Assembly: GCA_963835085.1 (NCBI GenBank) | Contig: CAWIED010000001.1 | Span: 3,038,001 to 3,102,000, forward strand | Direction of reading: 5' to 3' | Length of the DNA: 64,000 bases | Source: JBDIAG01 sp963835085 | Lineage (GTDB): Bacteria; Actinomycetota; Actinomycetes; Actinomycetales; CAWJMD01 | Shown: one piece after another, positions 46,136 through 55,184 of the stretch | Numbering within the stretch: position 1 is the stretch's first letter | How the letters are laid out: every line of letters starts with the position of its first letter | The notes under the pieces: model-generated | Databases searched by the model: none | What the model was told of the DNA's origin: nothing | What the model saw: only the letters and a program-made list of their open reading frames with translations | Made by a program: the position numbers and the translations under genes

Positions 46136-46714
46136 TCAGCCCAACAACGCGCTGGCTGCTCGCAGTTCCTCCAGGGCCGACAGGGTGTACGGCGCGAGAT
46201 CGTCCATGGCCTCACGGTGGCCGTCGGACCACTCGGCGTAGCCTCGCTTGAACGCGAGAACGCCCAACTCACCCGCGAGGCGTGCTGTTGGGTCGGGCAC
46301 GCCCCGGGCCATCAGGGCATCGGTCATGGCGACTGCAAGGCCCACAGTCTTGAGGGCGTTGCGTTCCTGGAGTTCGGCACTTGCGGCAACGGCCGCCTTC
46401 AGGCGCGGGCCGAGTTCGCGGTTCATCGGCCCCATCTCGCTCGCCGCACGCTCAAGACCGGCCGCGACCGCTTCCAGCGGAGTGGCCCCTGCCGGCGCCT
46501 CGGCGATGCCTTCGGCCAGCAGCCGACTCAGTGTCTCCTGCCCGGCCGCAAGGACCTCGCGCTTGTCAGGGAAGTACCGGAAGAAGGTGCTCTTGGTGAT
46601 CCCGGCACGCTCGGCGATCTGTGCGACTGTCGTGGCGTCGTACCCCTGCTCGGTGAACAGGTCGACGGCGGCAAGGACGATCCGCTCGCGTGCCCCTGGT
46701 TCCCAGCGTGCCAT
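46136..46714 (-). CDS. TetR/AcrR-family regulator
   Basis: 192 residues. Helix-turn-helix: RERIVLAAVDLFTEQGYDAT, TVAQIAERAGITKSTFFRYF. Divergent from an NAD-binding epimerase-like gene with 85 bp between starts, containing a 20-bp palindrome and a repeated GTCCCATCAC, so it likely represses that gene and itself. Confidence 0.88.
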   Translation of the reverse strand: MARWEPGARERIVLAAVDLFTEQGYDATTVAQIAERAGITKSTFFRYFPDKREVLAAGQETLSRLLAEGIAEAPAGATPLEAVAAGLERAASEMGPMNRELGPRLKAAVAASAELQERNALKTVGLAVAMTDALMARGVPDPTARLAGELGVLAFKRGYAEWSDGHREAMDDLAPYTLSALEELRAASALLG

Positions 46715-46730
46715 GAAGGCGATTCTACGC

Positions 46731-46785
46731 GATGGGATATGTGTCCCATCACTCTGTTACGGTGATGCGATAAGAGTCCCATCAC
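46731..46785. promoter_or_regulatory. TetR operator candidates
   Basis: GATGGGATATGTGTCCCATC (46731-46750) has 7-bp perfect arms. The 10-mer GTCCCATCAC occurs at 46743-46752 and again at 46776-46785, 33 bases apart (about three helical turns). Confidence 0.7.
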
Positions 46786-46799
46786 TTCAGGAGAGCCCC

Positions 46800-47693
46800 A
46801 TGCACGTCTTCATCACCGGAGGCACCGGCCTAGTCGGGTCGGCTGTCGTCGCCGAACTCCTCACTCACGGCCACACCGTCCTCGCGCTCGCCCGTTCCGA
46901 CGTCTCGGCGCAGGCGATCGAGGCAGCCGGCGGCACGGCACTGCCCGGAAGTCTCGCCGATCTGGACGTCGTGCGTGCCGGCGCAGACCAGGCCGACGGC
47001 GTGATCCACCTGGCCTTCGCCAACGACTTCAGCAGTCCTGAGGCGCTCGCGCGGGCGATCACCGAGGAGACCGCCGCCTTGACCACGCTGGGCGAGGCAC
47101 TCCTCGGCAGCAGCCGTCCCCTCGTCACTGTCTCCGGCACACCGCATGTGCCGGGACGCGCCTCCACCGAGGCAGACCCGCTCACGCTTGACGGGCCGGT
47201 TAGCGGACGAAGCCGCACCGTCACGGAAATCCTGGAGCTGGCCTCGCGCGGCGTCCGCAGCACGGCGATACGACTACCGCGCACGGTCCACAACAACGGC
47301 GAGGGCGGATTCGCTGGCCTGCTGACCAACATCGCCCGCAGCACCGGATTGTCCGGATACCCGGGCGACGGCACCCAACGCTGGCCGGCCGTCCACGCGC
47401 TCGACGCAGCCGTCCTCTTTCGACTCGCGCTGGAGTCGGCGCCAGCCGGCAGCTCGTGGCATGCCGTCGCCGACGAGGGCGACGCAGTGCGTGACATCGC
47501 CACCGTCATCGGCCGGCGACTTGGCCTGCCTGTCGGACCGACACCCCAGAAGACCTACGGTCCACTCGGCGCCATCTTCGCGATCGACCAACCGTCGTCC
47601 AGCGCTCACACCCGTGCAGCGCTCGGCTGGCTCCCGACGCACCCGAGTCTTCTCGAAGACCTGGAGAACATCGCGCCACTCGCCACCAGCTGA
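46800..47693 (+). CDS. NAD-dependent epimerase/dehydratase-like (extended SDR) protein
   Basis: 297 residues. N-terminal Rossmann motif VFITGGTGLVGSAVVAELL, then VIHLAFAND. The usual Tyr-x-x-x-Lys is not evident, placing it among atypical SDRs. C-terminal region HTRAALGWLPTHPSLLEDL fits NmrA/epimerase-like members. ATG 46800 has an AGGAGAG site upstream. It is probably induced through the adjacent TetR regulator. Confidence 0.85.
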   Translation: MHVFITGGTGLVGSAVVAELLTHGHTVLALARSDVSAQAIEAAGGTALPGSLADLDVVRAGADQADGVIHLAFANDFSSPEALARAITEETAALTTLGEALLGSSRPLVTVSGTPHVPGRASTEADPLTLDGPVSGRSRTVTEILELASRGVRSTAIRLPRTVHNNGEGGFAGLLTNIARSTGLSGYPGDGTQRWPAVHALDAAVLFRLALESAPAGSSWHAVADEGDAVRDIATVIGRRLGLPVGPTPQKTYGPLGAIFAIDQPSSSAHTRAALGWLPTHPSLLEDLENIAPLATS

Positions 47694-47890
47694 CGAGGAC
47701 CAGCCTTGCCTCATAGGTGGCCGCACTCGCCGGCGCGATGAGCTCCAGCGATCTCGGAGCCGGAAAGGTCCCGTCGACAAGAAGCCAGCATCTCCCCCCG
47801 TCGAAGGCATAGCTGAGCAGGGGTCGGGGCGGTGGGATCGTCAGCGAACGATCGGCGACCGGCCCAGAGAACGAAGGATTCGGGTGGCGG

Positions 47891-48778
47891 TCACTGGCAA
47901 CCGCAGATCGCAGCGGATGCGCCACCTGGGCTGGCAGTTCCACAGCACGCGGCCTTGGCGGAGTGATCGCAGCAACGTGCCTGATGAACCGGGGTGCAGC
48001 AACCAGCAGCAGTCGGCTTGGCTGCCCGGACGATCGCGCCGTGCAACCCGTCGGCTACCTGATGGGTGAACACCACCTCGGGATCAGTGAATCCGGCCGC
48101 GGTCAGGCCATCGACGTACTCGGTGACCGATAGGGCGCCGGCGATGCAGCCGATATAGGAGCCTCGATCAGCCCGGTCGGCCGAGGTGAGGCGGTCCTCG
48201 GCGACGACGTCGGAGATGCCGATCCGCCCGGCCGGGGCAAGGACCCGGAACATCTCGGCCAGCACCGCTGACTTGTCAGTGGACAGGTTGATGACGCAGT
48301 TGGAGATGATCACGTCGATCGATGCGTCGGGTAGCGGGATCTGCTCGATCTGACCCTTGAGGAACTCGACGTTCTCGGCCCCCGCGCGGGAAGCGTTGGC
48401 GCGAGCCAGGGCCAACATCTCGTCGGTCATGTCCAGTCCGTAGGCGAACCCGGTGGGACCGACCCGTTTCGCCGACAACAACACATCGATGCCGCCACCG
48501 GACCCCAGGTCCAACACCTTCTCACCAGCCTGCAAGTCAGCAACGGAGAGAGGGTTTCCGCAACCAAGCGAGGCCAGCACCGCTTCAGCCGGCAGCCCGT
48601 CGGTCTGGTCGCTGTCGTAGAGGTTGGCGCCGAACAGATCCGAGTCGTCACCGTCGCCCACGACGGCCAGGGCAGTGGTTGGTCGGCAACAGCTCTGCCT
48701 AGAACCCGATCCAACGGCCGCAGCCGCGGTGGCGTACCGATCGCGGACATGTTCGCGAACTTCGTCGCTTGCGGTCAT
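47891..48778 (-). CDS. arsM: Arsenite S-adenosylmethionine methyltransferase
   Basis: 295 residues. SAM loop VLDLGSGGGIDVLLSA. Arsenic-binding cysteines are visible: SRQSCCRP near the N terminus, ISNCVINLS and GSYIGCIAGAL. It methylates As(III) to volatile or less retained species. The C-terminal 30 residues are an unusual Cys-rich tail (CC.. at four places, ending ICGCQ) that could bind extra arsenite. ATG 48778 has GGAAGG upstream. Divergent from arsR. Confidence 0.93.
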   Translation of the reverse strand: MTASDEVREHVRDRYATAAAAVGSGSRQSCCRPTTALAVVGDGDDSDLFGANLYDSDQTDGLPAEAVLASLGCGNPLSVADLQAGEKVLDLGSGGGIDVLLSAKRVGPTGFAYGLDMTDEMLALARANASRAGAENVEFLKGQIEQIPLPDASIDVIISNCVINLSTDKSAVLAEMFRVLAPAGRIGISDVVAEDRLTSADRADRGSYIGCIAGALSVTEYVDGLTAAGFTDPEVVFTHQVADGLHGAIVRAAKPTAAGCCTPVHQARCCDHSAKAACCGTASPGGASAAICGCQ

Positions 48779-48866
48779 AACCACCTTCCCTTCATAGATG
48801 GACGTCGATGTCTTAACGATGCGCATAGACATAGACGTTTGTCAATGTTTGAGTCACACTTGGCTC

Positions 48867-49238
48867 ATGACCCCGCAGGCCAAACTGCCGCTGACCGATG
48901 TGGCGTGCTGCGCGCCGCTCACGAGGGAGCCGTTGACCGCGGAGGCGGCCGCAGAATTGGCGCACAGGTTGAAGGCGATCGCGGACCCGACCCGGTTGCG
49001 GCTGTTGTCCATGGTCGCCGCGCATGAGGGCGCCGAGGCCTGCGTGTGTGACTTGACCGAACCATTGGGTCTGACGCAGCCAACCGTCTCCCACCATCTG
49101 AAAGTGTTGGTCGACGCAGGTCTGTTAACCCGCGACAAGCGGGGAGTCTGGGCGTATTTCGCGTTGGTTCCCGGAGCTCTGGACTCCCTCGCAGCCGTGC
49201 TGACCAGCCAGCAACCGGCCGAGTTCGCGACCGCCTAG
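48867..49238 (+). CDS. arsR: ArsR-family arsenite-responsive repressor
   Basis: 123 residues. Winged helix with LGLTQPTVSHHLKVLVDAGL. Cysteines in DVACCAPL near the N terminus and EACVCDL in the middle match the Corynebacterium-type As(III) site (two adjacent N-terminal Cys plus one from the other region), not the classical ELCVCDL-only site. Start ATG 48867. The 88-bp divergent gap to arsM includes ATGCGCAT and GACA-TGTC partial dyads that may be its operator. Confidence 0.9.
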   Translation: MTPQAKLPLTDVACCAPLTREPLTAEAAAELAHRLKAIADPTRLRLLSMVAAHEGAEACVCDLTEPLGLTQPTVSHHLKVLVDAGLLTRDKRGVWAYFALVPGALDSLAAVLTSQQPAEFATA

Positions 49239-49300
49239 CCTCGCCTAGCCTCGATGGATTGTGGGTGGAGGTAAGCGTGGGCGCCTCGTGCGGGTAAGCC

Positions 49301-50683
49301 TCAGTAAATTGGGTGATTGGGCACCAGGACCCGGTCGGGATCGACCCGCTCCCGGACGGTGCGCAGTCGCGCGAAGGTGGCGGCGTCGTAGCCCGTGCTC
49401 ACCGGACTCTCGCCGTGATTGAAGTTGAGGTAGGTCCGCGGGTTGGTCCACGGCGCTATCACCCGTCGCACGGCCCGCGCCGCGACGAGACCGTCCTCAG
49501 CTGCCTGCAGAGTCGGGGCGAGTGCGCAGGCGAACATCGCGTAGGCGCCCGGCAGCGACGAGATCGCGCCGCCGCCCGCGACAGGTCGCCCGATGGCCCC
49601 GCCGAGCTGACGCAACTCGACGAACAGGAGCGGGCTCTCCGCAGACGGGCCGATCTCGCGCAGCAGCGCGCGCACACCGTCCTCGTCGAGCTCGTCGAAG
49701 ATGGCCCCCTGCGCGACATTTGGGGTCGGGCCCGGCGGATCCATGTGGACGTCGGTGAGCGCCGTGATCGGGATCCGGGCGAAGGTGTCGATCTCCGGCA
49801 TCAGGTCGCGCAGGGGCCCGAGCAGCTCGGCGGCGTACTCGTCGCTTCCGAGGACGGCGCCGTCGACCACCACGAGCCGGCGCCCCGACAGAAACGGCGG
49901 CAGGCCGGGATCGTGGGGGAAGCGCATGATCCGCAGCGCGGTCGACGCCGCGTCGGGAGCGCGCTTGACCCAGGCAGCCCAGGTGCGCAGCACCGGGTCG
50001 GCGTGGCCGATCTCCCAGATCATCATTCCGGCATAGACGTCGGTCAGCGGTATCAACGACATCTCGACGGCAGTCACCACGCCGAAGTTCGCGGCCACAC
50101 CGCCGCGTAGTGCCCAGAACAGCTCCGGGTCGGTATCGGCATCGACCCGAACGATGCGGCCCTCAGCAGTGACCAGCTCGATCGCCGTCACGCTGTTCGC
50201 CGCCATGCCGTGCTCGCGGGAGTAGAAGCTCAGGCCGCCACCCAGGGTGTAGCCCACGACCCCCACATCGGCTGCCGAGCCGTGCAGGACGGCCAGCCCA
50301 TGCCCGGCAGCCGACCCGATGACATCGGCCCAGATGGCACCTCCGCCGATGTGCGCCGTGCGACGCTCCGGGTCGATCCGGACCTCGCGCTGTCGGGTGG
50401 TCCGCAGCAGGACGACGTCCTCGAGGCCCTGCTGGCTCAGCGGAGCCGCGGCATGTCCGGTGGTCTGGGGCGCGATGCGCAGGCCCAGTCGGGCTGCTTC
50501 GCGGACCACGTCGGCCACCTCGGCGACCGATCCGGGCTCGGCGATCGCGGCGGGAGTCTGTGCGACCGCAAGGTCCCAGGGGGTAACGAGCGCGTCGTAT
50601 TCGGGGCTGCCGGGAAGGTGAACGATGTCGGGCAGGCGTAGGCGCAGCGTGCTGGTGGCGGTGTCGGTTGATGCGATGGACAT
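49301..50683 (-). CDS. FAD-linked oxidase, berberine-bridge type
   Basis: 460 residues. PCMH-type FAD domain with IAPQTTGHAAAPL; the His is a candidate for covalent flavin attachment. YTLGGGLSFYSREHGMAANS lacks the Cys of bicovalent members. The C-terminal BBE motif is YLNFNHGES...VDPDRVLVPNHPI. Substrate unknown. It is divergent from a LuxR-type regulator, which may control it. Confidence 0.87.
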   Translation of the reverse strand: MSIASTDTATSTLRLRLPDIVHLPGSPEYDALVTPWDLAVAQTPAAIAEPGSVAEVADVVREAARLGLRIAPQTTGHAAAPLSQQGLEDVVLLRTTRQREVRIDPERRTAHIGGGAIWADVIGSAAGHGLAVLHGSAADVGVVGYTLGGGLSFYSREHGMAANSVTAIELVTAEGRIVRVDADTDPELFWALRGGVAANFGVVTAVEMSLIPLTDVYAGMMIWEIGHADPVLRTWAAWVKRAPDAASTALRIMRFPHDPGLPPFLSGRRLVVVDGAVLGSDEYAAELLGPLRDLMPEIDTFARIPITALTDVHMDPPGPTPNVAQGAIFDELDEDGVRALLREIGPSAESPLLFVELRQLGGAIGRPVAGGGAISSLPGAYAMFACALAPTLQAAEDGLVAARAVRRVIAPWTNPRTYLNFNHGESPVSTGYDAATFARLRTVRERVDPDRVLVPNHPIY

Positions 50684-50851
50684 GACGATTCGGCCTCTCT
50701 CGGTGGGTGGTGAACGGCTTCACCCTCCGGCCTGGATCGAGCCGACCACCATCCCACGTCACGCGGGACTTCCCACCCCGCAGCACTGGCACCCAGACAC
50801 TCCCAGAACAGTGGGATGGTGCAGAACGCCGTCCGGTCCCACACTCCTCGT

Positions 50852-51967
50852 ATGGCCTCTGCACTTACCGCCACCCGCGTGCTGCGCGACATCGACGTGC
50901 TCGCGCGGGCCGGCCTGGACCTGGAGACCTTCCTTGACGAGGCGACCACCTCGATCGGGCGCGCAATTCCGTACTCGGCCGCCTGCAAGGCAACCTTGGA
51001 TCCAAGCACGCTGTTGCTCACCAGCACGTTCAAGTCTGGTCGGCTATTCGGTTGGGACGACTACGACCATGACTGGGGTCTGGTCGAGTTCGGGGCGCAG
51101 GAGGCATCCTCCTTTGACGTGCTCGCCACTGCCGAATCGCCCGCCATGGCAGTCCAGCTGCAGTCGCCCGGCTCCCGACGGCTCAACGAGTTCACCGGGC
51201 CGGTCTACGGCTTCGGTGACGAGCTCCGCGTCACCTTGCGCGACCGCGGCGTGGCCTGGGGTGGCATCGCGTTCCACCGCGATGTCGGACAACCGCGCTT
51301 CGAGCTCGAGGACGTCGAACTCCTCGCCGTTCTCTCACCGGTGCTCGCGCGCGGAGTTCGCTCAGGCATCCTCACCGTCGCCACCAACAGCGCGACGACC
51401 ACCGCCGGGCCGGCGGTCATCATCGTCGACTCCAGTGACCAGATCATCATGATCAGCGACGCCGCCGAACAGCGCCTGGCCGAACTCATGACAGCCCCCG
51501 ACGGGGTGAGCCCGGCCGGCATCGTCGCCGGGCTCATCGGCGCGGCCCGCAGATACTCCGCTGGTGAGATCACCCGCCCGCCTCGATGCCGGGTCAGCGG
51601 TGGCACCGGCGCTTGGCTTTGCCTGTACGCCACGACCATGCAGGGTCGCGACGGTCAACGCGGTCAGGTGGCGATCACCATCGACGAGGCCAGACCACCC
51701 GAGATCGTGCCACTAGTCGTCTCGGCCTTCAATCTCACCGACCGCGAACGCACCGTCGTCCAACACGTCCTACAGGGCCTGGACACCAAGGAGATCGCGG
51801 CCGCGATGCACGTGTCGTCCTACACGGTGCAGGACCACCTCAAGTCGGTCTTCGACAAGGCGAACGTCCGCAGCCGACGCGAGCTGATCGCCCGGATCTA
51901 CTTCGACCAGTACGTCCCACGGATGAACTCCCAGCTCGGACCCGATGGCTGGTTCACCTCGCCCTAA
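50852..51967 (+). CDS. LuxR-type transcriptional regulator with GAF/PAS-like sensor region
   Basis: 371 residues. The C-terminal LuxR helix-turn-helix is clear: LTDRERTVVQHVLQGLDTKE, IAAAMHVSSYTVQDHLKSVF. The first 200 residues resemble a GAF-like domain (GLDLETFLDEATTSIGRAIP), and the middle has a PAS-like strand AVIIVDSSDQIIMISDAAEQ. Ligand unknown. ATG 50852 is preferred; ATG 50816 is also in frame. Confidence 0.87.
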   Translation: MASALTATRVLRDIDVLARAGLDLETFLDEATTSIGRAIPYSAACKATLDPSTLLLTSTFKSGRLFGWDDYDHDWGLVEFGAQEASSFDVLATAESPAMAVQLQSPGSRRLNEFTGPVYGFGDELRVTLRDRGVAWGGIAFHRDVGQPRFELEDVELLAVLSPVLARGVRSGILTVATNSATTTAGPAVIIVDSSDQIIMISDAAEQRLAELMTAPDGVSPAGIVAGLIGAARRYSAGEITRPPRCRVSGGTGAWLCLYATTMQGRDGQRGQVAITIDEARPPEIVPLVVSAFNLTDRERTVVQHVLQGLDTKEIAAAMHVSSYTVQDHLKSVFDKANVRSRRELIARIYFDQYVPRMNSQLGPDGWFTSP

Positions 51968-51983
51968 CCGCTCTTGACGACAC

Positions 51984-52286
51984 TCAACGCGTGGTCTTCT
52001 GACGCGGGGCAGCCGGAATGCGCTCGTCAAGGTGGACGGTGATCTCGTCGCCGGCGTCCTTGCCGATCAGCGCGCGGAGATCGGCGGGGAGGGCGAGCTT
52101 GTGCGTGCCGTCGCCGAGGGCCATGAATGACCCGTGGAAGGGATGGCCGTCGACACTGCCACGGATGCGGACCAACCCGCGAGTGCCGAAGTACTCGGCC
52201 GAGCCGGGCATCACGACGTACGTCCAGCCTCCCTTGCTGAGACTGCGTTGCAGGACGGCCGAGAAGGTCTTGTCAAGAGTGGTCAT
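51984..52286 (-). CDS. DUF1905 domain-containing protein
   Basis: 100 residues. RGLVRIRGSVDGHPFHGSFM and GDGTHKLALPADLRALIGKD match the short DUF1905 beta-barrel family of unknown function. Single gene, convergent with the LuxR regulator. Confidence 0.8.
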   Translation of the reverse strand: MTTLDKTFSAVLQRSLSKGGWTYVVMPGSAEYFGTRGLVRIRGSVDGHPFHGSFMALGDGTHKLALPADLRALIGKDAGDEITVHLDERIPAAPRQKTTR

Positions 52287-52458
52287 CGTGCTGCCCTATC
52301 CATCCCCAGTTGCTTGCCATCGCTCCGCGTCTTAGGAAGCCATCTGACTCTATGTCTAGCCCCGCGGGCAGAAGCACTACCTCAGGGGCGGAACTCCATA
52401 GCGGGTTCGATCACCATCCACCCGGGTCGCCTATGTCCGCGGCCGATTCAGCTGAAGG

Positions 52459-53241
52459 TCAAGCGGCGCGGATCGCACCGCCGTCGATGAGGTAGTCGGC
52501 CCCGGTGATGTTGCCCGCGCGTTCGGAGAGCAGGTAGCAGATCAGGTCGGCCACCTCCTCGGGTTCGGAGAGCCTGCCGGTGACCATTCCGACCTGGGCG
52601 GGGGCGCCGGCGACGATCGCTTCGATGGGCGCGCCGAGGGCGGCCGCGAGCTGGCCGCCGAGACCGGATTCGGATTCCCACATGGCCGTGCGGGTCGGGC
52701 CGGGTGAGACGGTGTTGATCCGTACGCCCGACTGTGCCAGTTCGGCGGCCGCGCCGTGGCTGAACGCGGTCAGTGCGGCCTTGGCGACGTTGTAGGCGAG
52801 CGGCGGGCCGTCCGGCTTGCGTGCCCCGATCGAGGACACGTTCACGACCGCGCCGCCGTTGCAAGCGAGTAACGGCAGGGCCGCACGAGTCACCCGGACC
52901 GCCGACATGAGGTTGGTCTGCCATGCGTCGGCCCAGTCCGCGTCGTCGAGCTGCGCGAAGGGAGCCAGACTCAGACGTGCGCCGCCGCCGAGATTGTTGA
53001 CGAGCAGATCGAGCCGTCCGTGAATGCTTTCCACTGCCACGACCAGCTCTTGAGCAGCGCCAGGGGCAGTGAGGTCCGCCCGCACGAGGGCCGCCCCGGT
53101 ATCGATGACCTCCATGCCGGGATTTCTTGCCGCCACGACGACTTCGGCTCCCTCCCGCTGCAGGGCGTGCACCGTGGCAAGCCCGATTCCGCGACTCGCG
53201 CCAGTAACGACTGCGACCTTGCCCGATAGACCGAGTTCCAT
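52459..53241 (-). CDS. Short-chain dehydrogenase/reductase
   Basis: 260 residues, classical SDR: TGASRGIG, LLVNNLGGG, Ser in VVNVSSIGA, YNVAK catalytic pair, then PGPTRTAMW and GADYLIDGG at the C terminus. ATG 53241 has a GGAGAGG site. It lies 95 bp downstream of a TetR gene on the same strand and is likely under its control. Confidence 0.88.
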   Translation of the reverse strand: MELGLSGKVAVVTGASRGIGLATVHALQREGAEVVVAARNPGMEVIDTGAALVRADLTAPGAAQELVVAVESIHGRLDLLVNNLGGGARLSLAPFAQLDDADWADAWQTNLMSAVRVTRAALPLLACNGGAVVNVSSIGARKPDGPPLAYNVAKAALTAFSHGAAAELAQSGVRINTVSPGPTRTAMWESESGLGGQLAAALGAPIEAIVAGAPAQVGMVTGRLSEPEEVADLICYLLSERAGNITGADYLIDGGAIRAA

Positions 53242-53336
53242 GAACCTCTCCTTTAGGGCCCGTCGGCGGCGGGGCCCTTTGTTGACTTGTGGGTACAAAA
53301 CATGGTTGCGCGAAAGGCTCCCTGGGCGCGCGAGGG

Positions 53337-53924
53337 TTAGAACGGTGCTAGTGCAATCTGCACTGAGCGCTTGAGCGTCTCGGGGTCACAGTTGGTCTTG
53401 GACAGCAGTTGCACTCCGACGAGCGTGGTGAGCAGATGGGTGGCCAAGGCCTCGGGGTCGAGCTCCGGCCGAATCTCGCCGGTCGCCTGGCCAATGCGGA
53501 TCACGTCGAGGAACGTGTTGGTCGTGCGCTCGAACATCGCCCGGACGCGCTCGGTCGCATCCTCATCGAACCCGGCAAGCTCTGCGGCGGTGTTCACAGC
53601 GAGGCAGCCCCGGCGATCTGGGTCGGCGAAGTTCAGGTCGATCATCAACTCCAGCGCCCCAGCGATGCGCTCCTTGATCGGCCCCGGCGCCTCGAGCGCC
53701 TGATCGACCAGAACTGCCTGCTGATCGCGGTAACGGTCCAATGCCCGGGTGAACAGCTCCCGCTTGCTACCGAAAGCGTTGTACAGGCTTCCCTTGCCGA
53801 CGCCTATCGCATCGGCCAGCTCTTGCGGGGTCGTGCCGCGATATCCCTTGCGCCAGAACACATCCATCGCGCGATCGACGGCACCGCCTTCATCGAACGT
53901 GCGCGGACGGCCCATGCGAATCAT
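53337..53924 (-). CDS. TetR/AcrR-family regulator
   Basis: 195 residues. Helix-turn-helix (AVDRAMDVFWRKGYRGTTPQ, ELADAIGVGKGSLYNAFG) with an AcuR/YxaF-like C-terminal domain. Start ATG 53924 or 53915. A 22-bp palindrome immediately upstream (53935-53956) is the obvious autoregulatory site. Confidence 0.88.
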   Translation of the reverse strand: MIRMGRPRTFDEGGAVDRAMDVFWRKGYRGTTPQELADAIGVGKGSLYNAFGSKRELFTRALDRYRDQQAVLVDQALEAPGPIKERIAGALELMIDLNFADPDRRGCLAVNTAAELAGFDEDATERVRAMFERTTNTFLDVIRIGQATGEIRPELDPEALATHLLTTLVGVQLLSKTNCDPETLKRSVQIALAPF

Positions 53925-53934
53925 CGTATCCTAT

Positions 53935-53956
53935 TTCTTGACCTGTAGGTCAAGAA
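53935..53956. promoter_or_regulatory. TetR operator candidate, 10-bp perfect arms
   Basis: TTCTTGACCT (53935-53944), two unpaired bases, then AGGTCAAGAA (53947-53956), eleven bases ahead of the TetR start. Confidence 0.8.
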
Positions 53957-53991
53957 CAAACGAAGCTCGACCGCGACCACTGCGCAGGCCG

Positions 53992-55101
53992 TCACCCAGG
54001 TTGGAAGAAGGCGAGCATTCTCTGGCTTGCGTCCGGCGACGACAGGATCTCCTGGATCTGCGCGGACTTCCGGGCGGCGGCGCTGGTGCGTTCGAACATC
54101 TCGTGTTCATATTCCCTTACCGCGGCGGGAAAGTCGTCCGGGTGCGCGGCCAGGGCGAGGCCGAGCAGGGCGCCGTCGAGCATTGCCATGTTTGCGCCCT
54201 GCCCTACCGGCGGCATCAGGTGCGCGGCATCGCCAAGCAACGTGACGCCGGGCGTCGACGGCCAGGTCAGGCCCATCGGGAGAATGCTGATCGACCGCGG
54301 CACGATCGTGTCGTCGCAGGCTGCGATCAGTGCGGTGATCCGCGAGTCCCAGCCGGCGAGCAGATCGATCAGCCGCACTCGGGCGGCGGCTGGATCGTTG
54401 CGCGGGATCTTGGCAAGGGCGAACCAATCGTCAGCGGTGTTGTAGAAGCTGAGGTAGATGCGCACCCGGCCGTCGCCGTTGCGCTGCGCCGACAGGGATT
54501 GCCCGTTGCCGAGCACCCAGTAGTTGCCGCGCCCGACCATCGCCGCAAGGGCGGGATGAGTGTGGTCGATGTCGGGAATGCCGAGTTCGATGGCGTGTTG
54601 GCCGGCGTGCGTCGGGCGGGCGTCGGTGAGCAGCGGCCGGACCTGAGAGTTCGCACCGTCGGCGCCGACCAGCAGGTCATACGTCGCACTACGGCCGTCG
54701 GTGAACTGCAGCAGGCCATTGCCAGCCGATTCGAACGCGCACCCCCACCGCACCGTGTGGTCGGGCAGGGAATTCAGCAGCAGATCGCGCAGATCGGCGC
54801 GGTCGACCTCGGGTCGCTCCAGTGGGGCGTCGTCGGGCGTGTCCTCCTGCAGCAGCAGGGTGCCGTCCGGCTCGAGAAGACGCAGATCTTGACCTTCAGC
54901 ACGGGCGATCGTGCGGAACTGATCCATCAGGCCGGCCTCACGCAGTGCCCGCTGCCCGGAATGGATGTCGAGCATGCCGCCCTGACCTCGCGCGTCACGC
55001 GACGGTTCACGCTCGTACACGACGGCGCCCATGCCGTTCAGGTGCAGCACACGGGCAAGGACCAGGCCACCCAGACCGGCCCCCACGATGGCGATGGTCA
55101 T
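53992..55101 (-). CDS. FAD-dependent monooxygenase, TetX-like group
   Basis: 369 residues. GxGxxG FAD motif AIVGAGLGGLVLARVL, the group-typical QGGMLDIHSGQRALREAG, and the second FAD motif TLLGDAAHLMPPVGQGANMA. Members hydroxylate aromatic or polyketide substrates, including tetracyclines; the substrate here cannot be inferred. ATG 55101 has GAGGTAGCT upstream. Divergent from a TetR gene that probably controls it. Confidence 0.87.
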   Translation of the reverse strand: MTIAIVGAGLGGLVLARVLHLNGMGAVVYEREPSRDARGQGGMLDIHSGQRALREAGLMDQFRTIARAEGQDLRLLEPDGTLLLQEDTPDDAPLERPEVDRADLRDLLLNSLPDHTVRWGCAFESAGNGLLQFTDGRSATYDLLVGADGANSQVRPLLTDARPTHAGQHAIELGIPDIDHTHPALAAMVGRGNYWVLGNGQSLSAQRNGDGRVRIYLSFYNTADDWFALAKIPRNDPAAARVRLIDLLAGWDSRITALIAACDDTIVPRSISILPMGLTWPSTPGVTLLGDAAHLMPPVGQGANMAMLDGALLGLALAAHPDDFPAAVREYEHEMFERTSAAARKSAQIQEILSSPDASQRMLAFFQPG

Positions 55102-55147
55102 AGCTACCTCACTTCGTCACGTCATAGCGATACGCCATATCAATCAA

Positions 55148-55158
55148 TACACTGTATC
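55148..55158. promoter_or_regulatory. Operator candidate between monooxygenase and TetR genes
   Basis: ATACACTGTAT is a perfect 5-1-5 palindrome in the 83-bp divergent gap. Confidence 0.5.
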
Positions 55159-55184
55159 AGCCATGACAGGCTATTGTCCTCAGC

